Source: Oopsacas minuta
Taxonomy: Eukaryota; Porifera; Hexactinellida; Lyssacinosida; Leucopsacidae
Assembly: GCA_024704765.1 (NCBI GenBank)
Contig: JAKMXF010000266.1
Coordinates: forward strand, 62,001-126,000
Length of the DNA: 64,000 bases
Reading direction: 5' to 3'
Shown: positions 16,501-26,053 of the stretch, piece after piece
How the letters are laid out: each line of letters opens with the position of its first letter
Numbering within the stretch: the first letter of the stretch is position 1
Program-made: the position numbers and the translations under genes
Notes under the pieces: model-generated
What the model was told of the DNA's origin: nothing
Seen by the model: the letters and a program-made list of their open reading frames with translations, nothing else
Databases searched by the model: none

Positions 16501-19500
16501 TTTGGTAGAGTTATTCCATAACTTGAGTTGGTCAAATCTACCATTGAAATCGTTTCTATTGAGCTGTCATTTTCTCTTCTATTAAATTCAAATGCCATTT
16601 CTTAGAATATACCTTTATTTATTCCATTTTAGTTATGTTATATTTATACTTTGTGGAATTTCTATTTCAAAGTTTGACGTATCAGGAAATGTTTAATTTT
16701 TAATATCCTCAATTAAATATTTCTCATATCCTTGTTGTACCATATTGGGTTTGGGTTTTAGCTAGCTTCCTATCAGACAGGATTCAATTATATTTGTACA
16801 TTCTACTTCCATGTCCTTGTACTTGTAACGTAACAACGTCTGATGATTTGATAAGGATGTCTTTATTGAAAGATTAATTGGGTTATAATTCAATCTTTCA
16901 ATGTGGATTCTCTTACCAATACTGTTCATCTAATATTATTATTTGATTAATTATACTTTCCGTTTAGAGAAGTCCAACTTATTACTTGAGTCCTCGAAGA
17001 GACAAATGTATATTTCTGTTCTCTGACCTGATTATTCTCTGCAGCTCCAGACCTAAGAGCGGTTCCTTAGTGAGAGCTTCTTCTTTCAAGTAAGCACCAT
17101 TTCTATTTTATATTATCAATAATAGCATTTATTTTAATAATTATTCTGTAGTAGTAGTGAGTCTAGTATAATTGACTTAGCTAAGAGGAAACTCAAATTG
17201 ATATGGGAAGCTCCTTTGCATAAAGTTGCTATTGAGAATTATGACTGTAAGTACACCAGTAATAATCTGTATTCTTTATAAGCTAATTCTAATGTTTGTA
17301 TTTGTTTTCTTAGCTCAAGCAGATCGTGAGAAGACTAAAGCAGATAAACACGTAGAAAAGCTTATAGAGGATGAGAAGCGTATGAATGAAATGCTCTTAC
17401 AAATGCAGGATTTTCACTATGGAAATAATGTACGCTTGTTTATTCTTTACTTTTTATTGCTAAAATTACAAAATTTTATTGTAGAACCTAGAGAAAGTAC
17501 TCACAGAATCTTTACACATATTACAAGCACAAATTTATGAGAAAAGATTGAAACTTCCAAGTTTCAGTGCTTATCTAACTCTAATTGATATTGAATCGTA
17601 AGTATACAATACCCTACCCTCCAACACTAAATATACGAGATATTACTTCTAACAATTGTCTTGTATAGGTCTGAGAGGAGGATAATTGTATTTGCAGACG
17701 AGCAGACTAAATTAGACTGGGTTAAAGCTTATAGAGAAGCTCGTAGCAAACAAGGTTAATACCCAAGTCTATAATAAAATAATTTGAGATTTTGTTAAAT
17801 GTGTTCATAGATTCTGAGCGTCAAGAGTTAAGCTGGAGTGTAGATAGAAAAGAAACTCTGTCTCTACCAAATTTCCTTAACCCTTTAATGCTAATGGAGA
17901 GTAGAAGTGGTATGGAAGCTACTTGTGCTTGTCAAGTAGAGACTACACGTTCTGACATAACTACTATGTGGGTATGTCGTAGCGATAAGTTCGGGGGTCA
18001 GGTAGTAGAAGTAATTTCACAGAATGGAGCTCCTCCCAACGTTAATGCTTCTTACACTGTTAGTGCTTCTCCTATTCTTTGTCTAACATCTGTACCTGAG
18101 ACTAGCGTAGAGCTGAATACGATAAATGAAGGTAAGTTACTAGAAATACTCCTAAGAACTGTGGCTAGTGCTATATGTTTTAATTAGAATTACACAAGGA
18201 TCGCGCCATGCTTGCACTGCAAGAAGAAATTTCACGATATAGACCTTACATTAAAGCATCAGGAATGAGATCAGCGTATGCTAGATATTCTAGACCATCT
18301 TCTGGTAGACATTCTGCTATAAGTACATATTCAGAGGGTCTATTAGAATCAGCTACTATCTCTAAATGTTCTTCTACCTCTAATCTATCTGATCTATCAT
18401 CATCTACTAGAGATGTGAGTTGATACAGCGTGTTTGTTTACAATTTGTAATATTTTCTGGTTTAGTATCATATGTCATCACTTGATCAGCTGAATTCTAG
18501 CTTCTCAAATACACAATGGAATGATTCGCCATTCTACATAGAATCATCAAGGAGAGCTGGTGATCTTATCAGTATGGTAAGTGGCTCTGTAACGAGTCTA
18601 GCTAGCTCTTCTGATTACGGACAATCTCTACAAAGCTTAGCAGATGACTGTAGTGCTTCTAATCATTGGGTTAACTCTTCAATTCATGCAACTTCTAAAG
18701 ACGATTTGACACATTTAACTTCAGTGAGTTTATATGAAAATATTTTCATTTATTATTTGATATGTAAGCCATCATAGGAATTTACGAATACTGGGAGAGC
18801 AGTTAGTGAAGATTCACTTGTACTTCCTAAGAACCTGATGAAGCAAATAACACAGTTAGACGATACACACAGCAGAGATAAAGTTATAATATCTAAATAT
18901 GAGAGGTGAGGGAAATCTTATATTATTTATATCCCTCTATTTATGTATTTTCGACAGATTTGGGATAAAGCAATCCTCTCTTGAAGTTCCACATTTAGAC
19001 AATCACAAACAAGAACCTCTAGGTCCTATTAAAACTGTACAGAAATTAATTCAACAATTTTCTCCTGAGAAACGTCACTCTACTAAGGTAGAAGATACAG
19101 AAAATGAGAATTTTGAAGATTACAGAATATTACCAGAAGATAACAGCTCTGAAACACAATCAAAACCTCCGTTACAATCAGCTGAGGAATCCAGTAGGAA
19201 TTTAACTGGCATCTCTCCTGACATTACTCAGAACAAACGGAATTCTAAAGAGCTCAACAGATTATGGCTAGATTCTAGTTTTAACAAGTCTAACCCTCAG
19301 ATACAGATTACTGTTAATGACCCTCAAAACCAGACAGTTATACTCCAGAAGCTTTCAGAGGGTCATAGTATCGATTTACTTTCTACTCAATTAGATCCTC
19401 CTGACAATAAAACTGGTAATATATGCAGAATTTATGATAAATATTCCTATTTTGTTTGTACAACATATCTTTGTTTAGATAAAGAGACTGAGAAAAACGA

Positions 19501-20898
19501 AAAGGTTGAAAAGAAGACAAGTTTCAATAAGATATTGATTCCCAAGATATTCTCTCATATTACTCGTAATTCTAATCCTAAACCTCGGGATATTCCTCCC
19601 TTCACTACCCCTGCTTCTCTTAATCCTGAGACTACTGTTAGCCACAGTAGTCTAGTCAGATCAGATTCAGGTTCACAATCTGATCACAATCGTCCTGCAT
19701 CCAGGAATAAGTTCAAGATGGACGGCCCTACTGTTTGGGTAGGGACTGAATCAGGGGGGTAAGGATGTGATTTCTCTGCTTAATTATAATTATTATAACT
19801 CTTGTATGTTTGTTATAGCCTGATGGTATTCCAATCTGATGCTAACATCCGTACACAATCTAAGCATACAATTAGACTGACACACCCTGCTTGTTCTATA
19901 TGGTAATTACCTATTGATTAGTTTCTGCCATTTCTTGCAATTTAATATTTCATCTCTTCTTAGTTATCACAGGAGCAAAGTGTTCGTAGGATTAGGAAAT
20001 GGACATATGATAATATTTTCATATTCTAAAGGTAATTGATATGTGTAACACTTATAAGTACACTTTTTAACACATAATATCTGTAGTTTCACAGGAGTGG
20101 GCTCAATCCGAGAAGAGACAAGTCTCCCATATAGACCACCGTATCCTCTGTATAACCTCTGTACAACAAGAGACTCTATGGCTAGCAGAGGCTAATAGGG
20201 TACATGTATTTGCTGGAGATGTATTCAAATTTCCAGTTAGTTAATATATCAACATTTAAAGTGAAGAATTTTTGAGTAATTCATATTTTTAGGTTAAGAA
20301 ATTCTCTCTCTGGCCGAAACAAAGGAATTCTTCTCTGATAGTAATCAACCAGATGGTATATGATGGTAACGAGGGTGTATGGGTGTGTCTAGACAGAGAA
20401 CCAACCCTCCATCTGTATAGCATACTTACATTTTCGCAGATACTGCAAGTAGATTGTATGGAGCCTTCATTGAGACTAATCAAAGGTATTTTATATTGAA
20501 TACTATTATCTATCAAGTAATTATATTGTCTATTTATTTTAGATAAAATTCTGTATAAACATATGTCAGATCAATTTCGTATCAGTTCAGTACACGCAAC
20601 TACAGAAGGCACCTGGGTTGGTACCAGTTCTGGGATATTGGCATTCATCTCTACCCCTAAATATGATGCAAGAGAATGTGAAGTAATAACTCCCCCAAGT
20701 GTGTGTCCATCTTATCACGGGCATACAGCTGGCATAAAGTTTATTATTCCTTGGAAGCACAAGTTTATCGAAAGTAACTCACAAGAGATAATTGTTACTG
20801 GAGGCATAGGCTACGAGTATAGAGGAAATACAAAGTATCCTGTAGAATTTGAGAGAGATATTCACAATAGCGGGACTGTTCTTATATGGAGTACATGA
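8480..20898 (+). CDS. ARHGEF10/ARHGEF17-type Rho guanine nucleotide exchange factor
   Basis: Thirty-two exons join in frame to about 1,862 residues. The start MFPGWRRTKSASL is the first ATG of an exon with a good donor. A long Ser/Pro-rich N-terminus (exons 1-10) precedes the DH domain, which starts ELRKYVIMNLFDTEISYVRS and includes LLIQPIQRPSRYTLIIK. A PH-like strand, CIFLFSDLIILC, lies in exon 17 (16968-17089). A serine-rich linker follows, then a C-terminal beta-propeller-like region with repeated VWVGT/TWVGTSSG motifs, GHTAGIKFI, and a close with IIVTGGIGYE and VLIWST. This layout matches ARHGEF10/17 proteins, which activate RhoA-type GTPases. Introns 11 (12287-13546) and 16 (14551-16967) host other genes. 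Intron 11 has a GC donor. Intron 4 (9539-10234) has a small hairpin (9911-9936). The 63-bp intron 19416-19478 has no stop and could be retained. Confidence 0.85.
10548..10597. repeat. (AAC)n microsatellite in a Rho GEF intron
   Basis: About 16 perfect AAC units directly after the exon 5 donor region (exon ends near 10505). Read through, it would encode poly-asparagine, but it lies in the intron before the exon starting near 10706. Confidence 0.9.
12330..13373 (-). CDS. Secreted trypsin-fold protein lacking the catalytic triad (pseudoprotease)
   Basis: Single exon, 347 residues, antisense inside intron 11 of the Rho GEF. Residues 5-21 form a signal peptide; there are many N-glycosylation sequons. 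The trypsin-like order is visible: a core strand before the active-site helix (GVAIGYKYVLTSAQC, 128-142), the middle strand YNYALIKLDK (191-200), the nucleophile loop around DDKGNP (263-268) and a C-terminal strand/helix, NLGIRI...CTWM. Each catalytic position is changed: His is Gln141, Asp is Asn192, and Ser falls on Lys265. The fold therefore looks kept while peptidase activity is lost. The arrangement recalls the PRSS23/PRSS35 branch, where a non-catalytic member is known. The target is unknown; the fold call rests on motif alignment by eye. Confidence 0.65.
   Translation of the reverse strand: MHSRMFILCILLLFCINITLCSDRIYLYTKLLPQNTNKTETTHQLNTSYYEVTGSHNNPELHSSTITLIKLETCNENLDPNMNYTTLNEVDCELRTERSVFRRNPLFLVDNTVYPNNAVVSISHRCNGVAIGYKYVLTSAQCIYFSYYKNPRVYVMWVTDGVAKQKEVEINKVLFPIEWIEMKEESERFKYNYALIKLDKSQQTYIPIHMNTPTQNNSQCGLTIKQLGYNFIDNDVSSINESICSSRHETFSTTFLDCDSNNDDKGNPQLTIVKRNGHNTQTVSGILLGDYGKYYLKHNIGDERYNLGIRINYEMFLRLCTWMNKLDECIRHYREYFPINSLGEIKW
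13914..13944. repeat. GTAATTG tandem repeat, four and a half units
   Basis: A 7-bp unit repeated in a Rho GEF intron between exons ending near 13895 and starting near 13966. Probably a simple minisatellite. Confidence 0.85.
14803..15978 (+). CDS. TRAF-family adaptor with reduced RING, TRAF zinc fingers and MATH domain
   Basis: Single exon, 391 residues, same strand as and inside intron 16 of the Rho GEF. Residues about 43-66 hold CVTCDGILRQAC...YKCGGC, a short RING-like segment without a full set of spaced Cys/His ligands. Several TRAF-type zinc fingers follow (about 85-225), each with Cys-rich repeats such as VECPYGCNQC, KCTYCNRVL and VSCPYGKYGC. A short helix (IICRRLDKLDEAI) leads to the TRAF-C/MATH domain from about residue 252, with SFYVRLLRGDLDESLAWPFKGK typical of that fold. 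Family role: trimeric adaptor under TNF-receptor, Toll or IL-1-type receptors leading to NF-kB and JNK. With a poor RING, ubiquitin-ligase activity is doubtful. The subtype is not assigned. Confidence 0.85.
   Translation: MASRFTPMEDMIYVKNSVEYAGYNQSLLVSCLSEVEKSLLTCVTCDGILRQACLADTGYKCGGCVEKGEDARPAEANRRATKMLQVNCPFYEQKCGWNGSLDDLHEHLNSECSHLPVECPYGCNQCVARSEYHLHTQYECNMRPTKCTYCNRVLASSVLNEHYTKCLEVPVSCPNCCSDAEIPQSQLIGHLDNECPLSHVSCPYGKYGCVADKMPRRDIQEHERLCVHDHLRIICRRLDKLDEAIKTNQSGGALWRVDSIKDKLLAGATFVGPQFYVGMRKFQTVIITQGKQANRISFYVRLLRGDLDESLAWPFKGKMTFTLLSKKPNERKSLKYTFLSEINNPNAFTHLAEDNACCVGFTINNALQHLSSEKLIQDNSILLRSSVEVYL
16167..16598 (-). CDS. Small Maf-like bZIP protein with unusual basic region
   Basis: Single exon, 143 residues, antisense in intron 16 of the Rho GEF. 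The segment ELPIKHLNYILSLGFYSQKE resembles the extended homology region of Maf proteins. It is followed by a basic stretch (IRQLRRNVKCKAYMKKSR) and a heptad-like leucine/charged coil (ELEKRRSKLLEEKSSLEKEI) that would be the zipper. The length is close to small Maf proteins. In Maf the basic region carries an N-R-x-Y-A-x-x-C-R pattern; here the aligned residues are C-K-A-Y-M-K-K-S-R, so the DNA-contacting Asn is lost while the invariant Arg and the Tyr stay. It may bind an altered site or act as a dominant-negative partner. Another coiled-coil identity is possible. Confidence 0.5.
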   Translation of the reverse strand: MAFEFNRRENDSSIETISMVDLTNSSYGITLPKYGEISQKLNPLQNTLCLGKKEIEELPIKHLNYILSLGFYSQKEIEYIRQLRRNVKCKAYMKKSRFIQREIETRIETEVRELEKRRSKLLEEKSSLEKEIQFYKAQETGEL

Positions 20899-21487
20899 TT
20901 GTGATTATTCATTTATACCGATTTCGCTTACAAATACAAACATCCATCGAGTTTAATGAGTTTATTAATTCGAATCCGATAGTTTGAACATGCCCACACT
21001 TCAAAGACAATTTGTAAATCTTCATATTGCCTAGTTTGGAATTTTTTTTAGCTGAAGAGTGATCTTTTCTATTTTCACTAGTTTTATATTTTATATTACA
21101 TTTTGTTATCTAAAAATTATTTCTGCTTTTGTCTTTTTGATGACATCAGATAAATTAGAATACTTATGTAAAATCCATAGGAGTTGCAGAGCAGATAATC
21201 ATTGGTCTACAGTGTACTAATCGTAGGGCGAATTGTCCCGAGACATTACTTTTCGGGAAGAGTTCATTCTGACCTACATTTTTGCAATTTTGATCATATA
21301 AAACGGACTTAGTTTTAGAGATATGGATAAGCAAGGTGGTTGAGCTACTAGGAATTGAGAATTGCTCTATGCGTCATCTTTTGTTATCATAATCCACGCG
21401 CAATATCCTATCCATAGTATGTTACTGTTATATTTGATAAATTTACCTTTCACTATTAGATTCCTTTTTCGGTACCCAGTTAGCTCA
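20899..21487. other. Intergenic region, Rho GEF to SSR2
   Basis: AT-rich spacer of about 590 bp. It holds a small hairpin near 21235-21260 (TCCCGA ... TTCGGGA). I see no gene. An in-frame extension upstream of the SSR2 start (from 21362) exists but looks like non-coding sequence ending in an acceptor-like TTAG. Confidence 0.45.
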
Positions 21488-22075
21488 ATGCTTTATCTCA
21501 CATCCTTCCTAACTACCCTCCTCTTATTGATAAACCTATCACTATTCACATGTGTACAGGATCCTCCTACAGAAGCATATCTCTTCGCTTCTAAACGTAT
21601 CCTAAACACATACCTAGCAGAGGGTAAAGACATTACTATTATGTATGGTATATTTAACATAGGAATGAAGACCGCATATGATATCAATCTAGATGATGAA
21701 TCTTTAAATAACTCAACTCTTACGATTATTACTGGGCTGACAGATGTAACCTGGCCTGAACTACCTCCTGACTCTAACATAACTCATACAGTTATACTCA
21801 GATCTCCTTTGAATACTGCTAACTATTTGAACTTCTCTTCTGCTATACTAACATATAAACTTTCGAAAGAAGACTCGAATGTTGTTACAACACCCACTAG
21901 CTCTCCTAAGCTAGTTGGCTTGATAGCTAACGCAGAATATTCTAGAAAATTCGATGCTCATTACGTAGACTGGATTGCTTTAGCAGTAATGATCCTCCCT
22001 ACCCTAGCTATTCCCTTTATGATGTTCCGTCACTCTAATAATAGATATGCTACTAACAAAGCTAAATCTCATTAG
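21488..22075 (+). CDS. SSR2: Translocon-associated protein subunit beta (TRAP-beta)
   Basis: Single exon, 195 residues from the ATG at 21488. The chosen start gives a signal peptide, MLYLTSFLTTLLLLINLSLF, where an upstream start at 21362 would bury it. The lumenal domain has the family pattern AYLFASKRILNTYLAEGKDI, TIMYGIFNIG and the Pro-rich ELPPDSNITH. A single membrane helix near the C-terminus (WIALAVMILPTLAIPFMMF) is followed by a short basic tail. TRAP-beta is an ER membrane glycoprotein that assists SEC61 translocation; length and topology match the usual 180-190 residues. A TTAG lies 5 bases before the ATG. Confidence 0.85.
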   Translation: MLYLTSFLTTLLLLINLSLFTCVQDPPTEAYLFASKRILNTYLAEGKDITIMYGIFNIGMKTAYDINLDDESLNNSTLTIITGLTDVTWPELPPDSNITHTVILRSPLNTANYLNFSSAILTYKLSKEDSNVVTTPTSSPKLVGLIANAEYSRKFDAHYVDWIALAVMILPTLAIPFMMFRHSNNRYATNKAKSH

Positions 22076-22249
22076 TCTCAAGTATAAGATCTGTATGTGT
22101 TAATTAATCAGCTAGGGAGATAGGATAATTATATTAGTTTGATAAGTTTGTGTATGCTGAATTGATTAGTTATGAAATTCAATTGTGAATGGGACCCTTT
22201 CCTAATATGTATGTTGTTATTTATTTGATTTAGATTTTACTTATCAGTT

Positions 22250-23969
22250 ATGACAGACGACGCAGATCTAGATAGGTACATTAGAGCTGTTTAGTTGGCT
22301 CAGAATATATATTTATACTCTGTTCTGTAGGCAAATTGAAATACTTAGAAAGTGTGAGGTTATCAAAGAGAGTGAAGTTAAGACTTTATGCTCTAAAGCA
22401 AGGTAGTAACATATCTTAATTACAATTACCGATATTTATTAATTGTATTTATATAGAGAACTGTTGGTTGAAGAGAGCAATGTACAGAGGGTGGATTGTC
22501 CTGTAACAGTTAGTAATGTCATCATGTCTCTACTCTACTCTACTCTACTTCATTACTGTATTTGTAGATATGTGGAGATATTCATGGTCAATTCTATGAC
22601 TTAAGAGAGCTGTTTAAGGTAAGATAGTAAGCTATTCTAGGGCTCATTCTTTTGATGCAAATGACGTAGGTTGGAGGAGATGTCCCTGAGAATAATTATC
22701 TATTTCTCGGTGATTTTGTGGATAGAGGTTACTTCAGTGTAGAAACATTCTTACTGTTATTAGCTCTTAAAGTTAGACATCCAGACAGGATATTTCTAAT
22801 CAGAGGCAATCACGAGAGTAGACAGATTACACAGGTATTAACTAACTCATTGATATAATTAATTCTTATGTCACGTGTACTTCCTCTAGGTATATGGATT
22901 TTATGATGAGTGTAAGAAGAAGTTTGGCTCAGTTAACGTGTGGAGATATTGTACTGAGATATTTGATTTTCTAAGTTTATCAGCTATCATTGAGGATAAG
23001 ATATTCTGTGTACATGGAGGTCTCTCTCCTTCCATAAACACTCTAGACCAGGTTACTGATTAAATACGAATACATATCTCTTCCTAGCTATTAATCATAT
23101 TTATACCTAGATTCGATTGATTGACAGGAAGCAAGAAGTACCACATGATGGACCTATGTGTGATCTCTTATGGTCAGATCCTGAAGGTTACCATTACATT
23201 ATATCTCTTAGTCGTAATATCCACGAATTTGCTTTAAGGGAATTGATAATAGGAACAGCATTGTATATTATATATTTGGATTTACAGATATCGAGGGGTG
23301 GGGAATGAGTCCAAGGGGAGCAGGTTATCTATTCGGACAGGATGTAGTACAACAGGTATAATTCATAATTATTTGTATTCATATCCTATTTTGACAGACT
23401 GTCTTTAGTTTAATCTTATAAATAATGTCGAGATAATATGCCGAGCTCATCAGCTAGTGATGGAAGGATTCAAATGGCATTTCAGTAATACAGTATTGAC
23501 GGTATGGTCAGCTCCTAACTACTGCTATAGGTATTTACTATTGATAACTTTTGATGTTTGTTTGTGTGTAGTATACATATACTGTATAATATAGATGTGG
23601 TAATGTAGCTGCTATATTCATGCTGGATGAACTCCTAGAACATGAATTTAAGCTATTTGAAGCTGCACCTCAGGTTTGTATTATTATATACAGAAATACA
23701 ACTATATGTTCATTCAATTCTAACCATGGATGGTTGATTACGTTTATCTGCTTGGATGTTGTTCTAGTTATTTGAGGAAATTTTCGCTTGGTTGGAGGGA
23801 GATTTATAGATAACATAAAATGAACGAAATTCGCTATCCATGGTTAAATATCTAATAAGCATATATAGAACCATTTTTGACATAAGACACTTAATGTTAT
23901 TCTATATCTATATAGGAGGAGAGAGGAGGTCTCCCTGCCAAGAAGCCGATAGCAGAGTACTTTCTTTAA
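22250..23969 (+). CDS. PPP4C: Serine/threonine phosphatase PP4 catalytic subunit
   Basis: Eleven exons join to 308 residues, the normal PP4 length. All PPP-family metal ligands are present: GDIHG (Asp54, His56), GDFVDRG (Asp82), RGNHES (Asn114, His115), VHGG (His164) and RAHQ (His238). WSAPNYCYR and the C-terminal YFL methylation tail are also intact. [20 protein letters not shown] and [10 protein letters not shown] favour PP4 over PP2A or PP6. PP4 acts in DNA repair, centrosome maturation and transcript regulation with R2/R3 subunits. Introns are short (about 50-240 bp); intron 3 contains a TCTAC repeat. A TTTAG acceptor-like site lies 16 bases before the ATG. The gene is followed 191 bp later by an aminopeptidase and then by a divergent PPP4C copy. 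Confidence 0.95.
22528..22549. repeat. CTCTA microsatellite in PPP4C intron 3
   Basis: Four copies of CTCTA next to the 3' end of the short intron before the GDIHG exon. It also serves as a pyrimidine-rich tract. Confidence 0.85.
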
Positions 23970-24160
23970 CTACCTGTTGTACTAACACGAGGTGTTAAAT
24001 ATGAGTTATGCATGCTTACAGTGTGTCTGTGATCCCTTGTGAATTCTGCACTAGATTAATGTTACCACTCTATAAGTTAATTAATGTATATTTGCTATTC
24101 TACTTTAATACAGAATTTATGGAATTTTCCGGGCTTTGAACTGTAATTACACATATTAGG

Positions 24161-25837
24161 ATGTCAGTAGTATTTAGAAGATTTCACGTATTTACAACTA
24201 ATCTGAGAATATGTAAATGCCATCACTCTGGCTCCGTTCTTGTCCTTGGAGTACACAATCTATTCCAGAAGGATCAAGCATTAACTCCACTCTCTAAGCA
24301 AATTAATAAAGAGCTCAATGGACAGATTGTAGCAGGAATTGATAGGATGCGGATTGAGCATGACGTCACTCATGATAAATTCTCTCCTGCAGTAGTTTTG
24401 AGAGATATAAAGTTTGAATCTTTTTCTAAGATCCATATAGTCAACTTATTGCCCTACACTCCACCTCCTGATTCTATCTCACTCCCTCATAGTTCTCAGC
24501 TGTTGTCACTAAGCTATTGTCTGGAGCAGGGTGATTGGGGAGAATTTGAAAATTTTCGTTACAGTGAATGGGTTAGAAGACAATCTGCTTTAGCAGTACA
24601 TCACAATAGGAAGTATAACAGTATCCATATGGACCCTATGTGTGATCCTCAGAGTGTAGCGGAAGGTGCTACTCTAGCTTCTTTCAAGGTTAATTTGAAA
24701 TCCAAAAGTAATGCTAAAGATAACTTGCCGAATATCTCACAATTCAAACAAGGAAATGGTCACGTAGAGCTTTGGAATAAAGGTGTTTTAATCGCGGAAA
24801 TGCAGAATAACGCCCGTAGACTATCAGAACTCCCATCTAATCTTCTAGACCCCGCAGGATTCGTTAGCAATGCTCGATCACTTCTCTATCCAAACGATAC
24901 AGGTTGTCTTAACTATGACGTCAAAGACCCCAAATGGATAGAACATAACCTACCAGGAGTACACCATGTGGCCAAAGGGTCCAAAACAGAACCGCGGTTT
25001 TTAACAATATCATACGAGGGAGACAAAACTACAGAAGATACATATGTAATAATAGGTAAAGGTGTAGTATTTGATTCTGGTGGAATTAGCTTGAAGCCTC
25101 CAGCTAGTATGGAGTTAATGCGAGGAGATATGTCAGGAGCAGCTGTTGCTCTATCAGTATTCAGTGCTTGTGTTAAGCTTAAAGTCCCAATCAATCTCGT
25201 ATGTTTAATCCCATTAGTTGAGAACATGCCTTCCAGCACTGCTATTAAGCCTGGTGATATGATAACAATGCATAACGGTAATAATGTCATAGTCAATAAT
25301 ACAGATGCAGAAGGGAGATTAATACTAGCTGATACATTGAGTTATGCTAACAAGTATAATCCTAAACTAGTTGTGAATATCGCTACATTAACTGGAGCAT
25401 CTGATATAGCTCTGGGAGATTCATATTCAGCTCTATTCTCTAATTGTAATGCATTGAGTGATAAGCTATCTGTGTGCGGGGCTGCTACTGGGGAGTTCTT
25501 ATGGCCAATGCCTATACATTATGATTATCTAGCTGCCTTACGTAAATCCAATGCAGATCTAGATAATATATCAGCTGGCCGATCAGCTGGCTCTGGAGTA
25601 GGAGCTGCGTTTCTCTCTGAGTTTGTGAGTTACCCATGGGCGCATATTGATATAGGAGGTTCTATGATGCAGAAGAGTGAGTCTATTCCTTACCTTAGGC
25701 CTAAATTAATGAATGGACGTCCTACTCGTGCTCTGATCAACTTCTTCTCTAATCCTAAACTCAGTTCTTGTGAATACGTGCAAACTCCTAAACCTTACTC
25801 TCTTACAACAGATAAATACCAGCCTACTTCTGATTAG
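24161..25837 (+). CDS. Leucine aminopeptidase, M17 family
   Basis: Single exon, 558 residues. The C-terminal catalytic domain keeps the M17 zinc and catalytic residues: IGKGVVFDSGG (Lys300, Asp305), ISLK (Lys312), RGDM (Asp323) and NTDAEGRL (Asp382, Glu384, Arg386). The domain also has KPGDMI, NIATLTGA and NGRPTRALI. The residues match cytosolic leucine aminopeptidase (LAP3-type), which removes N-terminal residues from peptides with two zinc or manganese ions. The N-terminal domain is longer and less conserved; its first 30 residues (basic, few acids) could be a mitochondrial presequence, which is inference. The enzyme looks active. It lies between PPP4C and its divergent duplicate, all on the plus strand. 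Confidence 0.9.
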   Translation: MSVVFRRFHVFTTNLRICKCHHSGSVLVLGVHNLFQKDQALTPLSKQINKELNGQIVAGIDRMRIEHDVTHDKFSPAVVLRDIKFESFSKIHIVNLLPYTPPPDSISLPHSSQLLSLSYCLEQGDWGEFENFRYSEWVRRQSALAVHHNRKYNSIHMDPMCDPQSVAEGATLASFKVNLKSKSNAKDNLPNISQFKQGNGHVELWNKGVLIAEMQNNARRLSELPSNLLDPAGFVSNARSLLYPNDTGCLNYDVKDPKWIEHNLPGVHHVAKGSKTEPRFLTISYEGDKTTEDTYVIIGKGVVFDSGGISLKPPASMELMRGDMSGAAVALSVFSACVKLKVPINLVCLIPLVENMPSSTAIKPGDMITMHNGNNVIVNNTDAEGRLILADTLSYANKYNPKLVVNIATLTGASDIALGDSYSALFSNCNALSDKLSVCGAATGEFLWPMPIHYDYLAALRKSNADLDNISAGRSAGSGVGAAFLSEFVSYPWAHIDIGGSMMQKSESIPYLRPKLMNGRPTRALINFFSNPKLSSCEYVQTPKPYSLTTDKYQPTSD

Positions 25838-26053
25838 TTTATTACGGTCCTATTTCTACGATTATTTAGGTTATTTTGTAGTTTGTATCACTTTACGAAT
25901 ATCTGGTGGGATGCCAAATACCGATATTACGGAGTTCCACAACAATCAACTGTAGCCTTCAGTCAAATGCTCCTATTATTATTGTTGTTGTTTGGATAAA
26001 CAATTTGTTTTCACATAATTAGCAAAGGTGATAATTCAATCCTACTGTACTAC

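Noticed and set aside
16980-17044. Possible small intron ending in CTCTGCAG before SSRPKSG
   Set aside because: Reading through gives a PH-domain strand (CIFLFSDLIILC) in the right frame, so 16968-17089 is one exon.
21362-21487. N-terminal extension of SSR2
   Set aside because: It would place 42 residues before an ideal signal peptide and includes an acceptor-like TTAG; the ATG at 21488 is preferred.
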